A DNA stretch of 64,000 nt from Streptomyces pseudovenezuelae (GCF_029892565.1 NZ_JARXVH010000010.1:310001-374000), one strand, 5' to 3'; numbered from the stretch's first letter, positions 6,919 through 15,613 are shown. Made by a program: numbers and translations. Notes: generated by a model not told the origin, from the letters alone.

Positions 6919-9375
6919 ATGGCCCGCCGTAGTACGAAGACCCCGCCGCCCGACGACTCGTACGAGGAAAAGATCCTCGACATCGACGTCGTCGACGAAA
7001 TGCAGGGCTCCTTCCTCGAGTACGCGTACTCGGTCATCTACTCCCGAGCCCTGCCGGACGCCCGGGACGGTCTCAAGCCGGTGCACCGCCGCATCGTCTA
7101 CCAGATGAACGAGATGGGACTGCGCCCCGACCGCGGCTACGTGAAGTGCGCGCGCGTGGTCGGCGAGGTCATGGGCAAGTTGCACCCGCACGGCGACGCG
7201 TCGATCTACGACGCCCTGGTGCGCATGGCCCAGCCGTTCTCCATGCGCGTGCCGCTCGTCGACGGCCACGGCAACTTCGGCTCGCTCGGCAACGACGACC
7301 CGCCGGCCGCCATGCGGTACACGGAGTGCCGGCAGGCCGAGGCCACCAGCCTGATGACGGAGTCGATCGACGAGGACACGGTCGACTTCAGCCCCAACTA
7401 CGACGGCCAGGAGCAGGAACCGGTCGCCCTGCCGGCCGCCTTCCCGAACCTACTGGTGAACGGCTCGTCGGGCATCGCCGTCGGCATGGCGACCAACATG
7501 CCGCCGCACAACCTCGCCGAGGTCATCTCGGCCGCCCGCCACCTGATCCGCTACCCGAACGCGGATCTGGACACCCTGATGAAGCACGTCCCGGGCCCCG
7601 ACCTGCCCACCGGCGGCCGCATCGTCGGCCTCGCGGGCATCCGGGACGCGTACGAGACCGGCCGCGGCACCTTCAAGATCCGCGCCACGGTCGAGATCGA
7701 CACCGTGACCGCGCGCCGCAAGGGCCTGGTCGTCACCGAACTGCCCTTCACGGTCGGCCCGGAGAAGGTGATCGCCAAGATCAAGGACCTGGTCGGCGCG
7801 AAGAAGATCCAGGGCATCGCCGACGTCAAGGACCTCACCGACCGTCAGCACGGCCTGCGCCTGGTCATCGAGATCAAGAACGGCTTCGTGCCGGAGGCCG
7901 TCCTGGAGCAGCTCTACAAGCTGACGCCGATGGAGGAGTCCTTCGGCATCAACAACGTGGCGCTGGTGGACGGTCAGCCCCTCACCCTGGGCCTCAAGGA
8001 GCTCCTGGAGGTCTACCTCGACCACCGCTTCGAGGTCGTACGCCGCCGCAGCGAGTTCCGCCGCACCAAGAGGCGCGACCGCCTGCACCTGGTGGAAGGC
8101 CTGTTGACGGCTCTCGTCGACATCGACGAGGTCATCCGGCTGATCCGCTCCAGCGACAACTCCGCGCAGGCGAAGGAGCGCCTGATGGAGCGCTTCTCGC
8201 TGTCGGAGATCCAGACGCAGTACATCCTGGACACCCCGCTGCGTCGGCTCACCCGGTTCGACCGGATCGAGCTGGAGTCGGAGAAGGACCGCCTCATCGC
8301 GGAGATCGCGGAGCTGACCCGGATCCTCGACTCGGACGCGGAGCTGCGCAAGCTGGTCTCCACCGAACTGGCCGCGGTGTCCAAGAAGTTCGGCACCGAG
8401 CGGCGTACGGTCCTGCTGGAGTCGTCGGGCACCCCCGCGGCCACCGTCCCGCTCCAGGTCGCCGACGACCCGTGCCGGGTACTGCTCTCCTCGACGGGCC
8501 TGGTGGCCCGCACGGCGAACGGCGAGCCCTTCCCGGAGGACTCGGACGCCAGACGCGCCAAGCACGACGTGATCATCTCGGCGGTGCCGGCCACCGCGCG
8601 CGGGGAGATCGGCGCGGTCACGTCGACCGGCCGACTGCTGCGGATCAACGTCGTCGACCTCCCCCAGCTCCCGGAGACGGCGGCGGCGCCGAACCTGTCC
8701 GGCGGGGCGCTCCTGACGGAGTTCGTCTCCCTGGAGGGTGACGAGACGGTGGTCTGCCTTAGCACGCTCGACGAGTCGTCCCCCGGTCTGGCGCTCGGCA
8801 CCGCGCAGGGCATCGTCAAGCGGGTGGTCCCCGACTATCCCTCGAACAAGGAGGAGTTGGAGGTCATCTCGCTCAAGGACGGCGACCGCATCGTCGGCGC
8901 GGTCGAGCTGCGCACCGGCGAGGAGGACCTGGTCTTCATCACGGACGACGCCCAGTTGCTGCGCTTCCAGGCCGCGCACGTCCGGCCCCAGGGCCGCCCG
9001 GCGGGCGGTATGGCGGGCATCAAGCTCACGGACGGCGCGAAGGTCATCTCGTTCACGGCCGTGGACCCGGCCGCGGACGCGATCGTCTTCACGGTCGCGG
9101 GCTCGCGCGGCACGCTCGACGACTCCGTCCAGACGACGGCCAAGCTGACCCCGTTCGACCAGTACCCGCGCAAGGGCCGCGCCACCGGCGGTGTCCGCTG
9201 CCAGCGGTTCCTCAAGGGCGAGGACTGCCTGTCCCTGGCCTGGGCGGGCCCCAACCCGGCCAAGGCGGCACAGAAGAACGGCACACCGGCCGACCTCCCC
9301 GAGACCGACCCACGCCGAGACGGCTCGGGCGTGTCCCTCGCGAAGACGGTCTCAGTGGTGGCGGGACCGGTCTAA
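6919..9375 (+). CDS. parC: DNA topoisomerase IV subunit A (second GyrA-like protein)
   Basis: The 818-residue protein is a type IIA topoisomerase A subunit. It has the N-terminal signature FLEYAYSVIYSRALPDARDGLKPVHRR, the catalytic Tyr134 in AAMRYTE, the GHGNFGS loop, and C-terminal beta-pinwheel repeats from about residue 500. Together with ParE (26768-28891) it would form the enzyme that decatenates replicated chromosomes. The position matching the quinolone-resistance serine is Ala94 (HPHGDASIYD). ATG 6919 follows a strong AAAGAGGAG site. The stop codon overlaps the stop of the convergent CobW gene. Placement away from oriC and gene order support ParC rather than GyrA. Confidence 0.93.
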   Translation: MARRSTKTPPPDDSYEEKILDIDVVDEMQGSFLEYAYSVIYSRALPDARDGLKPVHRRIVYQMNEMGLRPDRGYVKCARVVGEVMGKLHPHGDASIYDALVRMAQPFSMRVPLVDGHGNFGSLGNDDPPAAMRYTECRQAEATSLMTESIDEDTVDFSPNYDGQEQEPVALPAAFPNLLVNGSSGIAVGMATNMPPHNLAEVISAARHLIRYPNADLDTLMKHVPGPDLPTGGRIVGLAGIRDAYETGRGTFKIRATVEIDTVTARRKGLVVTELPFTVGPEKVIAKIKDLVGAKKIQGIADVKDLTDRQHGLRLVIEIKNGFVPEAVLEQLYKLTPMEESFGINNVALVDGQPLTLGLKELLEVYLDHRFEVVRRRSEFRRTKRRDRLHLVEGLLTALVDIDEVIRLIRSSDNSAQAKERLMERFSLSEIQTQYILDTPLRRLTRFDRIELESEKDRLIAEIAELTRILDSDAELRKLVSTELAAVSKKFGTERRTVLLESSGTPAATVPLQVADDPCRVLLSSTGLVARTANGEPFPEDSDARRAKHDVIISAVPATARGEIGAVTSTGRLLRINVVDLPQLPETAAAPNLSGGALLTEFVSLEGDETVVCLSTLDESSPGLALGTAQGIVKRVVPDYPSNKEELEVISLKDGDRIVGAVELRTGEEDLVFITDDAQLLRFQAAHVRPQGRPAGGMAGIKLTDGAKVISFTAVDPAADAIVFTVAGSRGTLDDSVQTTAKLTPFDQYPRKGRATGGVRCQRFLKGEDCLSLAWAGPNPAKAAQKNGTPADLPETDPRRDGSGVSLAKTVSVVAGPV

Positions 9376-10490
9376 CGGGCCTGGCCCGGCTCTACGAGAT
9401 CGTCCGCCGAGCCCAAGTCCGGGTTCTCCAGGTCCGGTTCCTGTACGTAGCGCAGGACGCCCCACATACCGTGCTCGTCGGCGGTGTGCGGGGCGTCGCT
9501 CGTACAGGCCTCCAACTCCTTGCGGAGGGCGGCCGCGTCGATGCCGGAGCCGATCAGGACGAGCTGGGTGAGGCGTGCGTCGCCCGCCACCCAGGGCTCG
9601 GGATAGAAGCGCAGGAACGGCCCGACGGCGTGCACGGCATACCGATTGAGGGCGTCATGGGCGCCGAAATCGACGTACCCCTTGATCCGGTACAGCCCTT
9701 CGGGCCGGCTGTCGAGGAAGGCCATCAACCGGCGGGGATCCATAGGGACTTCGGAGCTGGCGGAGAGGCTGTCGTACGCGCTGTGCAGATGACCGGCGTG
9801 TTCATCGGCACCGTGCTCGCCGTGCTCGCCGTGCTCTTCGCGCGCGTGCAGGTCGTCGAAGGACAGTTGCCCGATGCGCTCCTCGCTCGGTCTGCAGTCG
9901 AAGAGGAACTCGGGGGCGACGCGGCCGTAAGAGGCGGGAATTACGGCCGCGTGGTCCACGAGAGGCCGGACGAGCCCGAGGACACGCTCGCCGCCGTCGG
10001 GCGCGCGGTCGAGCTTGTTGACCACCACGAGGTCGGCGAGGGCGAGATGCCGGTCGAGTTCGGGGTGCTTCGCGCGCGTGGCGTCGAACTCGGCCGCGTC
10101 GACGACCTCGACGAGACCCCCGTAGACGATGCCCGGAAGCTCGCTGGCGAGCACCATGCGTACGAGTTCCTGGGGCTCGGCGAGTCCGCTGGCCTCGATG
10201 ACGATGACGTCGATGCCGGCGGAGGGTCGGGCGAGCCGGTCGAGGTACTGATCGAGTTCGCTGACGTCGACGGCGCAGCACAGGCAGCCGTTCCCGAGGG
10301 AAACGGTGGAGTCGCCGAGCGCGCCGGCGACCGCCATGGCGTCGATCTCGATGGCCCCGAAGTCGTTGACGATCGCGCCGATCCGGCTGCCGCCGCTGCG
10401 GTGGAGGAGGTGGTTGAGCAGGGTGGTCTTGCCCGAACCGAGGAAGCCGGCCAGGACGAGGACCGGGATCTGCTGCGGGCTGCGGCTCAC
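9372..10490 (-). CDS. CobW/COG0523-family metal-chaperone GTPase
   Basis: The product is 372 residues from GTG 10490, with GAGAGAGG 7 nt upstream. The P-loop is GFLGSGKTTLLN near the N-terminus, followed by the family CxCC metal motif (GNGCLCCAVDV) and NKLD guanine specificity (VVNKLDRAPDGG). A His-rich loop (EEHGEHGEHGADEHAGH) precedes the C-terminal CobW domain. The family delivers zinc or another divalent metal to client proteins, often under zinc limitation. No Zur consensus was recognised upstream. The C-terminus overlaps parC by 4 bp tail to tail. Which metal and client it serves is unknown. Confidence 0.9.
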   Translation of the reverse strand: MSRSPQQIPVLVLAGFLGSGKTTLLNHLLHRSGGSRIGAIVNDFGAIEIDAMAVAGALGDSTVSLGNGCLCCAVDVSELDQYLDRLARPSAGIDVIVIEASGLAEPQELVRMVLASELPGIVYGGLVEVVDAAEFDATRAKHPELDRHLALADLVVVNKLDRAPDGGERVLGLVRPLVDHAAVIPASYGRVAPEFLFDCRPSEERIGQLSFDDLHAREEHGEHGEHGADEHAGHLHSAYDSLSASSEVPMDPRRLMAFLDSRPEGLYRIKGYVDFGAHDALNRYAVHAVGPFLRFYPEPWVAGDARLTQLVLIGSGIDAAALRKELEACTSDAPHTADEHGMWGVLRYVQEPDLENPDLGSADDLVEPGQAR

Positions 10491-10579
10491 CGTCGTACCT
10501 CTCTCACGCCTGTGCGCACGCCGGATCGCGGTCCCGGCGCGCGTACGAAGATTGACTGCCGACCCAGGATACGAGCCGG

Positions 10580-10607
10580 AACAATCACTACGAAGTGAAC
10601 GATTGTT
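10580..10607. promoter_or_regulatory. Inverted repeat upstream of the CobW gene, candidate operator
   Basis: AACAATC (10580-10586) and GATTGTT (10601-10607) are inverted repeats 14 nt apart. A smaller CACT/AGTG repeat lies between them, off-centre. The element is 90 bp upstream of the CobW start. It is a weak candidate; the binding protein is unknown. Confidence 0.3.
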
Positions 10608-10813
10608 AGCAGCACTTGCGGGGCAGACGTTGGGGAAGGCGCCGGTTCGTGCGACCCTCGCTTCCCTCCGTGCGCCTCCTCTCCGCCTCCCCCGCCGATC
10701 AGAGCCGCTCGGCACTCTGGGAGACGGCAAGCGCCGCCCACCGCTCGCCGGTCCCCATCCGTCGACCCGCAAACCGACGACCGGCGGAACGGCCGCCTGA
10801 ACCGGGGGTTGAC

Positions 10814-11320
10814 ATGGCCACACAGAGTGCGGGTGCACGAAGGATCGTTTCGGCTGTGAAGGAGACCTTCACAGCCGCCCTCGACTCCGTCAGCACACCA
10901 GGCTCACGACGCCGCAAAAGGGACGCTCTGGCAGAGCAGCACCGGCTCTCCTTCGACCTGCTCTGCAAGGCCATGGACGATCCGGCCCTGGCCGAGGTGC
11001 TGAACACGTACGAGTCGGAGATCCCGCCCGAGAAGCAGCGACAGTTCCTCTTCGCCAACGCGCTCTATGTCAACAACCTGCACTTCTACCGGATCGGCGC
11101 CCTGACCCAGGCGGAGTTGTACGGCCATCTGCGGGTGATGTGCCAGAACAAGGTGTTCCGCGAGTACTGGGAGGCGACCCGCCATCACCGCAAGAGCCTG
11201 CCCGAGGAGTCGGAGGAGTTCATCCTCGGGCGTATGACGGACGATCTGATCCAGGAACTCGCGGACGCCGACACCGACGAGTGGTGGGTCGTGGGCGAGC
11301 CGCCCGACGAGTCGGCATGA
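10814..11320 (+). CDS. Conserved Streptomyces protein, DUF6082-like
   Basis: A 168-residue soluble, mostly helical protein with no signal peptide or membrane segment. The stretches LLCKAMDDPALAEVL, FANALYVNNLHFYRIGALTQAELYGHLR and ENEYW-like NKVFREYWEATRHHRKSLPEE resemble the DUF6082 family, which has no established function. The ATG at 10814 has a weak upstream site (GGGGGTT). The frame stays open to 10616, but the N-terminal extension is low-complexity and is probably not translated. A hairpin follows the stop. Confidence 0.72.
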   Translation: MATQSAGARRIVSAVKETFTAALDSVSTPGSRRRKRDALAEQHRLSFDLLCKAMDDPALAEVLNTYESEIPPEKQRQFLFANALYVNNLHFYRIGALTQAELYGHLRVMCQNKVFREYWEATRHHRKSLPEESEEFILGRMTDDLIQELADADTDEWWVVGEPPDESA

Positions 11321-11324
11321 ACGC

Positions 11325-11352
11325 GGGGCCCGGCTTCATGCGACCGGGCCCC
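11325..11352 (+). terminator. Hairpin terminator after the DUF6082-like gene
   Basis: GGGGCCCGG (11325-11333) pairs with CCGGGCCCC (11344-11352) across a 10-nt loop. It lies 4 bp past the stop codon. Confidence 0.75.
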
Positions 11353-11391
11353 GGAAAGCAGTGCGACTGCAGCAGTGTGGTTCAGGAGGTG

Positions 11392-11628
11392 TCAGGCGTC
11401 GGGGATGTCCCGCTTGGCGCGGACGAGTGTCTCGCGCGTGATGACGACGATGCGCTCGTAGTCCGCTCGTGCGGCATCCGTCGGGAGCTCGTGATCGAGT
11501 TCCGCGGTCGCTTCTCGCCCTATCACGGCGAAGTCGCCGTTGCTGAGCTCGAAGATGTCGGGGCAGGTCTGCCCTGTGGTACTGCCACGTTCCCGAGGGG
11601 AGACCCCGACACGTCGCACGATCTTCAC
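11392..11628 (-). CDS. Small conserved hypothetical protein
   Basis: A 78-residue protein starting MKIVRRVGVSPRERGSTTG, with CPDIFELSNGDFAVIG in the middle and a charged C-terminus. I recognise it as a type widespread in Streptomyces, often near XRE or DUF397 regulators, but no function is known. Here no such partner is adjacent. It lies convergent to the DUF6082-like gene and is short, but has codon use typical of the window. Confidence 0.65.
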   Translation of the reverse strand: MKIVRRVGVSPRERGSTTGQTCPDIFELSNGDFAVIGREATAELDHELPTDAARADYERIVVITRETLVRAKRDIPDA

Positions 11629-11924
11629 TGAGATGTACCGCCTTGTGGTTCAGAGGGATCGGCCCTCCGAAGTCATCCGCGGTGGTTCGTCGGCAGTGCG
11701 TCGGAGTGCGCTCTCCGCGCGCAAGGGTGTTCGCCGGAGCGCCCGGAGCGGGCCAGGCCAAGATATCCACTCCGGCGCATGTGGTGGGACCTATATCCCT
11801 CTGCGAGTGAGTGAAATTTCCACCACCTCCTTGACCGAGGGGGCTCGGGGCCCAGGACAGCTCTCCTCGCAGGACAGCCCCTCCCCCTCGGGACGCCCAT
11901 TGCCGAGGAATGCCGCCGCACCGA
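11629..11924. other. Intergenic region with no recognisable gene
   Basis: 296 bp between the small hypothetical gene and the citrate synthase stop. It includes the promoter of the small gene and an A/T-richer patch near 11755-11825. Nothing else was recognised. Confidence 0.5.
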
Positions 11925-13118
11925 TCAGACCATCGCCGGTACCGCCACCGGCGCCCCCGGCCCCACATACCGCGCCACCGGCCTGATGATCTTCGAGTCC
12001 GCCGCCTGTTCCAGAATGTTCGCGCCCCAGCCCACTACACGGGCCGCCGCGAACGTCGGGGTGAACATCTCGCGGGGCAGGCCGCAGAGTTCCATGACCA
12101 CGCCCGCGTAGAACTCGACGTTGGTGTGGAGCTCACGGCCTGGCTTGAGCTCGGCGAGGATCGCCTCGACCTGCCGTTCGACCTGTACGGCGAACTCGAC
12201 CCGTGGACCGCCGAAGCTCTCGGCCACCTCGCGGAGCATGCGCGAACGGGGGTCCTCGGTGCGGTAGACGGGGTGCCCGAAGCCCATGATGCGGTCGCCG
12301 GCGAGGACGCGTTCGCGGATCCAGGCGTCGATGCGGTCGGGGGTGCCGATCGCGTCCAGGGTGTCCAGCGCGCGACTGGGCGCGCCGCCGTGGAGCGGTC
12401 CGGAGAGCGCCCCTACAGCCCCCACGAGACACGCGGCCACGTCCGCGCCCGTCGACGCGATGACCCGCGCCGTGAAGGTTGATGCGTTGAAGCCGTGATC
12501 AATGGTTGAGATCAAGTATTGCTCGATCGCCCTGGCCCGCTTCGGGTCCGGCTCCGAACCCGTCAGCATGTAGAGGTAGTTGGCCGCGTAGGGAAGGTCG
12601 TCGCGCGGCTCCACCGGGTCGAGACCCCGGCCCAGCCGGTGCAGCGCCGTGAGCAGCGTCGGTACGGCCGCCGCGGCGACGACGGTGTCCCGACGGCGTT
12701 CGTCCGCGTCGATGTCGTATACCGGCCGGAAGCCCTTCGCCGCGCCGAGCAGGGAGAGCGCGGTGCGCATGCCGGCCAGCGGACCGGACCCGCCGCTCGC
12801 CGCCGCGATGGCGGGCAGGGCCGTGCGCACCTCGTCCGGGAGCCGGCGCAGGGCCGCGGTCTCGGCGGCGAAGGCGGATCGCCTTGCCTCGTCGGGGAGT
12901 TCGCCGTGCACGAGGAGGTGCCAGACGTCCTCGAAGCCGCGGGTTCCCGCGAGGTCGACGGCCGAGTACTGGCGGTAGTGGTAGAAGCCTTCGAGCCCCC
13001 GGACGTCCCCGATCTCGGTGTCGGTGACGACGACGCCGGCGAGTCCCCTGGGCACGTTGATGGGCTTGACGGGGGTGATGGGGGCGACGGGGGTGGCTGC
13101 TGACCTGTTGACGGACAT
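11925..13118 (-). CDS. Citrate synthase family enzyme
   Basis: The protein is 397 residues from ATG 13118, with GGGAGGA three nt upstream. The citrate synthase fold motifs are in order: DHGFNASTFTARV, SGPLHGGAPSRAL (catalytic His) and GFGHPVYRTEDPRSR (second catalytic His). The third catalytic position, normally Asp in NVDFY, is Glu in HTNVEFYAG. The enzyme should condense acetyl-CoA (or propionyl-CoA) with oxaloacetate, but the substitution makes the exact activity uncertain; citrate synthase 2 or 2-methylcitrate synthase are alternatives. It is divergent from the HTH-citrate synthase fusion across a palindromic region that may control both. Confidence 0.88.
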   Translation of the reverse strand: MSVNRSAATPVAPITPVKPINVPRGLAGVVVTDTEIGDVRGLEGFYHYRQYSAVDLAGTRGFEDVWHLLVHGELPDEARRSAFAAETAALRRLPDEVRTALPAIAAASGGSGPLAGMRTALSLLGAAKGFRPVYDIDADERRRDTVVAAAAVPTLLTALHRLGRGLDPVEPRDDLPYAANYLYMLTGSEPDPKRARAIEQYLISTIDHGFNASTFTARVIASTGADVAACLVGAVGALSGPLHGGAPSRALDTLDAIGTPDRIDAWIRERVLAGDRIMGFGHPVYRTEDPRSRMLREVAESFGGPRVEFAVQVERQVEAILAELKPGRELHTNVEFYAGVVMELCGLPREMFTPTFAAARVVGWGANILEQAADSKIIRPVARYVGPGAPVAVPAMV

Positions 13119-13133
13119 GATTCCTCCCTGGAC

Positions 13134-13186
13134 TTGATTCGACTGTCCATGCTTGACTGAATTCCTGTCAATATTGATTCAGTCAA
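13134..13186. promoter_or_regulatory. Palindromic operator region between the two divergent citrate-synthase-type genes
   Basis: TTGACTGAAT (13153-13162) and ATTCAGTCAA (13177-13186) are perfect inverted repeats separated by 14 nt. The spacer contains the perfect decamer palindrome TCAATATTGA (13168-13177). The half-site TTGATTC occurs at 13134-13140 and again at 13174-13180, about four helical turns apart. The region is A/T-rich compared with its surroundings and sits between the two start codons. The HTH domain of the divergent fusion protein is the obvious candidate ligand. Confidence 0.65.
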
Positions 13187-13227
13187 CGTAACCAATCCAT
13201 GCGTCCTTGTGCCGATACGGTGACCCC

Positions 13228-14484
13228 ATGCGCGATCAAGAGCCCGCCGCCGGTCCCGCCGAGCGGCGGCTGACCACCAAGGAAGCCGCCGAACTGCTGG
13301 GCGTGAAGTCCGAGACCGTGTACGCGTACGTGAGCCGCGGTCAGCTCAGCAGCCGACGCGTGCCCGGCGGCCGGGGCAGCACCTTCGACGTCAAGGAGGT
13401 GGAGGCGCTCGCACGGCGCAACAGACGGGAGAGCGCCGGGAGTTCGGCCTCCGGGAGCGAGCTGTCCGTCCGGACGCGCATCACGCTGATCGAGGCCGAC
13501 CGGTACTACTTCCGGGGCGTCGATGCCACCCGGATGGCCACGCGGTACTCCTACGAAGAGGTCGCGGAGTGGCTGTGGACGGGCCGACTGCGCCCCGGCG
13601 TCGAGTTCGCCGCGCCCGACGCCTCCGTCGCCGTGGCCCGCCGTGCCGTCGACGCGCTGCCCGAACACGCGGGCCCCACCGACCGGTTGAGGGTCGCGGC
13701 GATCGCCGCCGCGACCGCGGACCCGCTGCGCTTCGATCTCTCCGAGGACGCCGTGCTGGGCACCGCGCGCACCCTCATCCCGACGCTCGTCACCGCCCTC
13801 CCCCCGGCCCGCCGCGGCCACCGCGACACGGGCCCGTTGGCCGACCGTCTGTGGGCACGGCTCAGCGGGCGGGACCCCGACGAGGCCTCCCTGCGCGCGC
13901 TGGACACCGCGCTCGCCCTGCTCGTCGACCACGACCTCGCCGCCTCGACCCTCGCCGTGCGGGTCGCCGCGTCGGCCCGCGCGCACGCCTACGCGGCCGT
14001 CTCCGCCGGGCTCGGCGTGCTCGAAGGCCCCCTGCACGGAGCGGCCAGCGGGCTCGCCCACCGGCTGCTCCTTGACGTGCTCGACCAGGGCGACGCGGCT
14101 CCCGTGATCGCCGACGAGCTGCGGGCCGGCCGCCGCATCCCGGGACTCGGGCACCGGCTCTACCCCGGTGAGGACCCACGCGCGCGTATCCTGTTCGGCC
14201 TTCTGGAGGACATCCCCAAGGCCGCGCCCGCCCTCGCCGCGGCCCGCGACATCGTGACCGTCACCGCCCGCCACACCCCGCTGCACGCCAACGTCGACCT
14301 AGCCCTCGCCGTGCTCACCGCGTCCGCCGGAATGCCCGCCACGGCAGGCGAGACGATCTTCGCCGTGGCCCGCACGGCGGGCTGGATCGCGCACGCCCTG
14401 GAGGAGTACGGCGAACGCCCGCTGCGCATGCGCCCGAGCGGCCACTACGTCGGTCCGAAACCGCCCCAGCCACTGCCGGAGTAG
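13228..14484 (+). CDS. Fusion of an excisionase/MerR-like HTH domain to a citrate synthase domain
   Basis: This 418-residue protein begins at ATG 13228; an upstream GTG-type start at 13207 is possible. Residues about 15-65 form a helix-turn-helix (LTTKEAAELLGVKSETVYAYV) with a basic wing (SSRRVPGGRGS). The rest is a citrate synthase fold keeping the catalytic triad positions: His in GPLHGAAS, His in GLGHRLYP, Asp in ANVDLALAV, plus substrate arginines. It may be a metabolite-sensing transcription factor, an enzyme, or both. It is divergent from a stand-alone citrate synthase gene across a palindrome. This architecture is known in Streptomyces genomes, but I know of no assigned role. Confidence 0.85.
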   Translation: MRDQEPAAGPAERRLTTKEAAELLGVKSETVYAYVSRGQLSSRRVPGGRGSTFDVKEVEALARRNRRESAGSSASGSELSVRTRITLIEADRYYFRGVDATRMATRYSYEEVAEWLWTGRLRPGVEFAAPDASVAVARRAVDALPEHAGPTDRLRVAAIAAATADPLRFDLSEDAVLGTARTLIPTLVTALPPARRGHRDTGPLADRLWARLSGRDPDEASLRALDTALALLVDHDLAASTLAVRVAASARAHAYAAVSAGLGVLEGPLHGAASGLAHRLLLDVLDQGDAAPVIADELRAGRRIPGLGHRLYPGEDPRARILFGLLEDIPKAAPALAAARDIVTVTARHTPLHANVDLALAVLTASAGMPATAGETIFAVARTAGWIAHALEEYGERPLRMRPSGHYVGPKPPQPLPE

Positions 14485-14518
14485 CCCACGGGCGGGCCGG
14501 AAGTCGCCCTGGCTCAAG

Positions 14519-14537
14519 TCAGGTTAGGCTCACCTCT
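14519..14537 (+). promoter_or_regulatory. Iron box (DmdR1/IdeR-type) abutting a GTG start codon
   Basis: TCAGGTTAGGCTCACCTCT matches 15 of 19 positions of the actinobacterial iron box TTAGGTTAGGCTAACCTAA. It ends one base before the GTG start at 14538. TAGGCT (14525-14530) could serve as a -10 element giving a leaderless transcript. Bound repressor would then cover the start of transcription. Confidence 0.72.
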
Positions 14538-15479
14538 GTGAGTACGTGCTCAACAGTCTCCCGGAATCTCGACGAGCCCATTTCGGGCACCGCCGCGACC
14601 GCGAGCACCTGGCTGCTGCTGGAACAGCCCGGCCCGTGGGGCGCCAAGGCGCTCACATCGAGCCACCTGGATCCGGCACTGGGCCGCGCCCTGGAAGCGG
14701 CCGCCCAGGGCACGGGCGTACGCATCGCGCTCATCCGCCGCCCCGGACGGCACGCCGACTGCGGCACGCCCTCGGAGCGGCAGGTGTACGCGGCCCACAC
14801 CGTGCCCGGCGGCACCTGGCTGCACGCCGCCACGACCTGCGATCCGCGGGAGCTGCTGGACCTCGACTTCGGCGCGCTCGGCCGGGGTGAGCACGGCACC
14901 TTCGACTCGGTGCTCGATGCCCGGCCCCACGAGGGTGATCCGCTCGCGCTCGTCTGCACCAACGGCAAGCGCGACCGTTGCTGCGCCCTGCTCGGCCGTC
15001 CGCTCGCGGCCGAGCTCGCCGCCTCCGGGGTGGAGGGCGTCTGGGAGGTCACCCATCTGGGTGGTCATCGCTTCTCGCCGACGCTGCTCGTCCTGCCGTA
15101 CGGGTACGCGTACGGCCGCGCCGAGGCCCATGCCGTCAAGGAGATCCTGCACAGCGCCCAGGAAGGGCGGATCGTCGCGGAAGGGTGCCGCGGGTGCTCC
15201 GCGTGGGAACGGCCCGGTCAGGCTGCCGAGCTGGCCGTGCGCAGGGCCGCGCACGAGTACGCGGCGGATGTGCTGAGCGTCGTGGGGACCGACGGCGCGG
15301 CACCGCGCTGGGAGGTGACCGTCGCGCACACGGACGGGCGGCACTGGCGGGTCGTGGTGGCCCAGGGCGCGTCCCTGCCGCCGCGTCCGGAGACCTGCGG
15401 CACGTCGGTTCTCGGCTCACCCGCGCGGATGGACGTGGTGGCGGTGCGCGAGATGACGGCGTCGGCGCTCGCGGGTTGA
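14538..15479 (+). CDS. Sucrase/ferredoxin-like (thioredoxin-fold Fe-S) protein
   Basis: This 313-residue cytoplasmic protein belongs to the sucrase/ferredoxin-like family (PF06999). It has CTNGKRDRCCALLGRPLA with clustered cysteines in the centre, HLGGHRFSPTLLVLPYG after it, and GCRGCSAWERP toward the C-terminus. The family has a thioredoxin-like [2Fe-2S] ferredoxin fold; the old name 'sucrase' is not supported by chemistry. The iron box on its start codon suggests induction under iron starvation. A role in ferric-siderophore reduction is therefore an attractive inference, not shown by the sequence. No Shine-Dalgarno site is present, which fits a leaderless mRNA. Confidence 0.85.
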   Translation: MSTCSTVSRNLDEPISGTAATASTWLLLEQPGPWGAKALTSSHLDPALGRALEAAAQGTGVRIALIRRPGRHADCGTPSERQVYAAHTVPGGTWLHAATTCDPRELLDLDFGALGRGEHGTFDSVLDARPHEGDPLALVCTNGKRDRCCALLGRPLAAELAASGVEGVWEVTHLGGHRFSPTLLVLPYGYAYGRAEAHAVKEILHSAQEGRIVAEGCRGCSAWERPGQAAELAVRRAAHEYAADVLSVVGTDGAAPRWEVTVAHTDGRHWRVVVAQGASLPPRPETCGTSVLGSPARMDVVAVREMTASALAG

Positions 15480-15613
15480 GGCGGTAAAGGGTTGAGGCGG
15501 TAGCGGACGCGAGCCGGTCCCGTACAGACGAGTCGGTCGCCGTACGTATTGATCAAGAGATCCACACCACACCCCCTACGGCAGTTCCCGCACGTCCACG
15601 TACCGTCGTGGGT

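Noticed and set aside
10580..10607. Palindrome ahead of the CobW gene as a Zur box.
   Set aside because: It does not resemble the Streptomyces Zur consensus (TGAAAATGATTTTCA-like); kept only as an undefined operator candidate.
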